Shown: positions 5,771 through 6,767 of the stretch, piece after piece
Layout of the letters: each line of letters starts with the position of its first letter
How positions within the stretch are numbered: position 1 is the stretch's first letter
NCBI GenBank assembly: GCA_021819255.1
Contig: JAKART010000125.1
Span: 1 to 6,767 of the forward strand
Source: Acidobacteriota bacterium
GTDB lineage: Bacteria; Acidobacteriota; Terriglobia; Terriglobales; Acidobacteriaceae
DNA length: 6,767 nt
Direction of reading: 5' to 3'
The notes under the pieces: model-generated
Databases searched by the model: none
Seen by the model: only the letters and a program-made list of their open reading frames with translations
What the model was told of the DNA's origin: nothing
Translations under genes and position numbers: made by a program

Positions 5771-6534
5771 CTTCTCGCGCTACTTTTCTTCTTTTCTGGC
5801 CGCTCGCTCTGGCGCTGGGCGGCTGCAGGCAAAGCCCCTCGTTCTCTACGCCGGCCAGAGCTCCTCATCCGGTGCCCTTGACACCCCCCTCGGAGGCCGG
5901 TGGAGTCTCCGGTGTCATATCCTTTACGGGCAAGGCGCCGCCGCGCATTGGCCTGAACGTATCTGCCGATCCAGGGTGCTATCAGGCGAACCTGCCCGTT
6001 TACACCGAGCAGGTGGTCGTCAGCCACCATCGCCTGGCCAACGTCTACGTCTACGTCAAATCCGGAGCGCCGAACGGTCTCGTAGCCGCCGGCGCCCCAC
6101 CGGTGGTGCTTGATCAGAGAGGCTGCTCTTACATTCCTCATGTGGTGGCAGTGCAGCAGGGCGGCTCGGTCGAGTTCGTCAACTCTGACGCCACGGTCCA
6201 CAACATCACGACTGTTCCCACCCAGGCGGGCAATCCCTCGGCAAATTTCTCCGAGCCAGCCAACTCCGCGCCTCGCACAGAGACCTTCAAGACGCCTGAG
6301 GTCATGATCCCGGTCCGCTGCAGTTACCACCCATGGATGAGCGCCTTCATCAACGTGGCCCCGAACCCATGGTTTGACGTCACCGGCTCCGACGGGGCCT
6401 TCCACATCACGGGCCTTCCCGAAGGGAGGTATACCCTGGCGGCGGTGCAGGAAAAGCTGGGGGAACAGGACGTCCAGATCACGGTCACGCGAGGAGCCGT
6501 CAGCACGGCCAACTTTAACTTCTCCGCCAGGTAA
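5767..6534 (+). CDS. Cupredoxin-type lipoprotein with a carboxypeptidase-regulatory-like C-terminal domain
   Basis: An exported, lipid-anchored protein of 255 residues. Residues 4-19 are a signal peptide ending in the lipobox LGGC, so Cys20 should be the lipidated N-terminus. Then a Pro/Ser linker (21-45), a beta-rich domain with GVSGVISFTGKAPP (47-59), and C71 and C120, which may form a disulphide. The copper site of a plastocyanin-like fold is visible: His145 in TVHNITT and Cys185, His188, Met191 in VRCSYHPWM. From about 202 a CarboxypepD_reg-like module follows (FDVTGSDGAFHITGLPEGRYTLAAVQEKLG). Proteins of this layout are taken to carry electrons or copper in the periplasm, but partners are unknown here. 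GTG 5767 overlaps the nrdR stop (GTGA); no Shine-Dalgarno is seen, and this start gives a normal signal peptide. The product is unrelated to nrdR, so the overlap most likely reflects genome packing. Type 1 versus another copper site cannot be decided from sequence alone. Confidence 0.88.
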   Translation: MTSRATFLLFWPLALALGGCRQSPSFSTPARAPHPVPLTPPSEAGGVSGVISFTGKAPPRIGLNVSADPGCYQANLPVYTEQVVVSHHRLANVYVYVKSGAPNGLVAAGAPPVVLDQRGCSYIPHVVAVQQGGSVEFVNSDATVHNITTVPTQAGNPSANFSEPANSAPRTETFKTPEVMIPVRCSYHPWMSAFINVAPNPWFDVTGSDGAFHITGLPEGRYTLAAVQEKLGEQDVQITVTRGAVSTANFNFSAR

Positions 6535-6662
6535 GCCCAGCTCGATAAATCTGTCAAGCGCGGCTTCGCTTCGGTCGAAGAGATTTCGGGTCTCGTTCTT
6601 GCAGTTCGAAAATTCGTCTGCGCGGCACAGCCTGCGTCTGACGCTCAGGAGCTATTTCTTCC
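6535..6662. other. Spacer between lipoprotein gene and membrane-protein gene
   Basis: Two short hairpins can be drawn: CTTCG/CGAAG (6564-6568 with 6576-6580) and CGAA/TTCG (6607-6610 with 6613-6616). Neither is followed by a T-run, so neither is a convincing terminator. No promoter hexamers stand out. Confidence 0.35.
6647..6651 (+). promoter_or_regulatory. Ribosome binding site of the last gene
   Basis: AGGAG lies 11 nt before ATG 6663 and supports that start. Confidence 0.55.
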
Positions 6663-6767
6663 ATGACCATCCATCTGAACCTGGTGACGCACGCCATTCC
6701 TCTCTGGTTTCTGATTCTGTCTCTGTTTCTACCGCGCATCTGCATCGCCGTTGCATGGATGCAACAT
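6663..6767 (+). CDS. N-terminus of an unidentified membrane protein (3' end outside window)
   Basis: ATG 6663 opens 35 codons to the window edge without a stop. The peptide begins MTIHLNLVTHAIPLWFLILS and continues with LFLPRICIAVAWMQH: a hydrophobic helix at about 8-31 broken by a Pro-Arg pair, typical of an inner-membrane protein. An AGGAG precedes it at suitable spacing. It is on the same strand as the lipoprotein gene, 128 bp downstream of its stop. Too little is visible to name a family. Confidence 0.55.
   Translation, partial: MTIHLNLVTHAIPLWFLILSLFLPRICIAVAWMQH

Noticed and set aside
5632..6405. Minus-strand ORF of 257 codons opposite nrdR and the lipoprotein gene
   Set aside because: It spans two well-supported plus-strand genes in antisense and shows no domain.
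6564..6580. Hairpin CTTCG/CGAAG after the lipoprotein gene
   Set aside because: Only a 5-bp stem, 7-nt loop and no following T-run.
6600..6620. GTTCGAA stretch resembling a tRNA T-loop
   Set aside because: No flanking 5-bp T-stem, acceptor stem or anticodon arm could be drawn.

Overview
The window reads as a piece of a GC-rich bacterial chromosome. The gene content (a cell-wall lytic transglycosylase, a lipobox signal, NrdR) is clearly bacterial. The flavour of several proteins suggests Acidobacteriota of the Terriglobia/Acidobacteriaceae type: the C-terminal YHCPGDRYYG-type domain, a tiny MRCPxC zinc-ribbon protein, and a cupredoxin lipoprotein with a CxxHPWM copper motif. That taxonomic placement is inference from familiarity, not from a search. 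No rRNA, tRNA, CRISPR array, integrase or insertion sequence was seen.

Layout. Positions 1-180 hold the C-terminal end of a plus-strand gene cut by the window edge. Directly after its stop come four copies of a 17-bp tandem repeat (181-247), in a gene-free gap that runs to 388. A minus-strand gene (389-1579) encodes a threonine-synthase-like fold protein that has lost the PLP-binding lysine and other cofactor motifs. Divergent from it lies a Cof-type HAD phosphatase (1683-2633). A small minus-strand zinc-ribbon gene (2719-2898) follows, convergent with the HAD gene. It is divergent from the next plus-strand gene across a 107-bp spacer that holds a 7-bp inverted repeat and a 10-codon mini-ORF.

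From 3006 to the end everything is on the plus strand: an exported lytic transglycosylase (3006-3956); an LPG-synthase/UPF0104-type integral membrane protein whose ATG overlaps the previous stop by one base (3956-5053); a 189-bp gap; nrdR (5243-5770); a cupredoxin lipoprotein whose GTG start overlaps the nrdR stop by four bases (5767-6534); and the first 35 codons of a membrane protein running off the window (6663-6767).

How the genes fit together. The transglycosylase/UPF0104 pair is a plausible cell-envelope unit (peptidoglycan cleavage plus a membrane lipid-modification or flippase-type protein). The nrdR/lipoprotein overlap suggests translational coupling of a ribonucleotide-reductase repressor with an unrelated electron-transfer-type lipoprotein. 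The most unusual item is the threonine-synthase-like protein: an intact reading frame with several family landmarks kept but the catalytic lysine replaced by glutamate, the SGN motif gone and the phosphate-binding GGGTG loop gone. This looks like a pseudoenzyme and is the best candidate here for undescribed biology.
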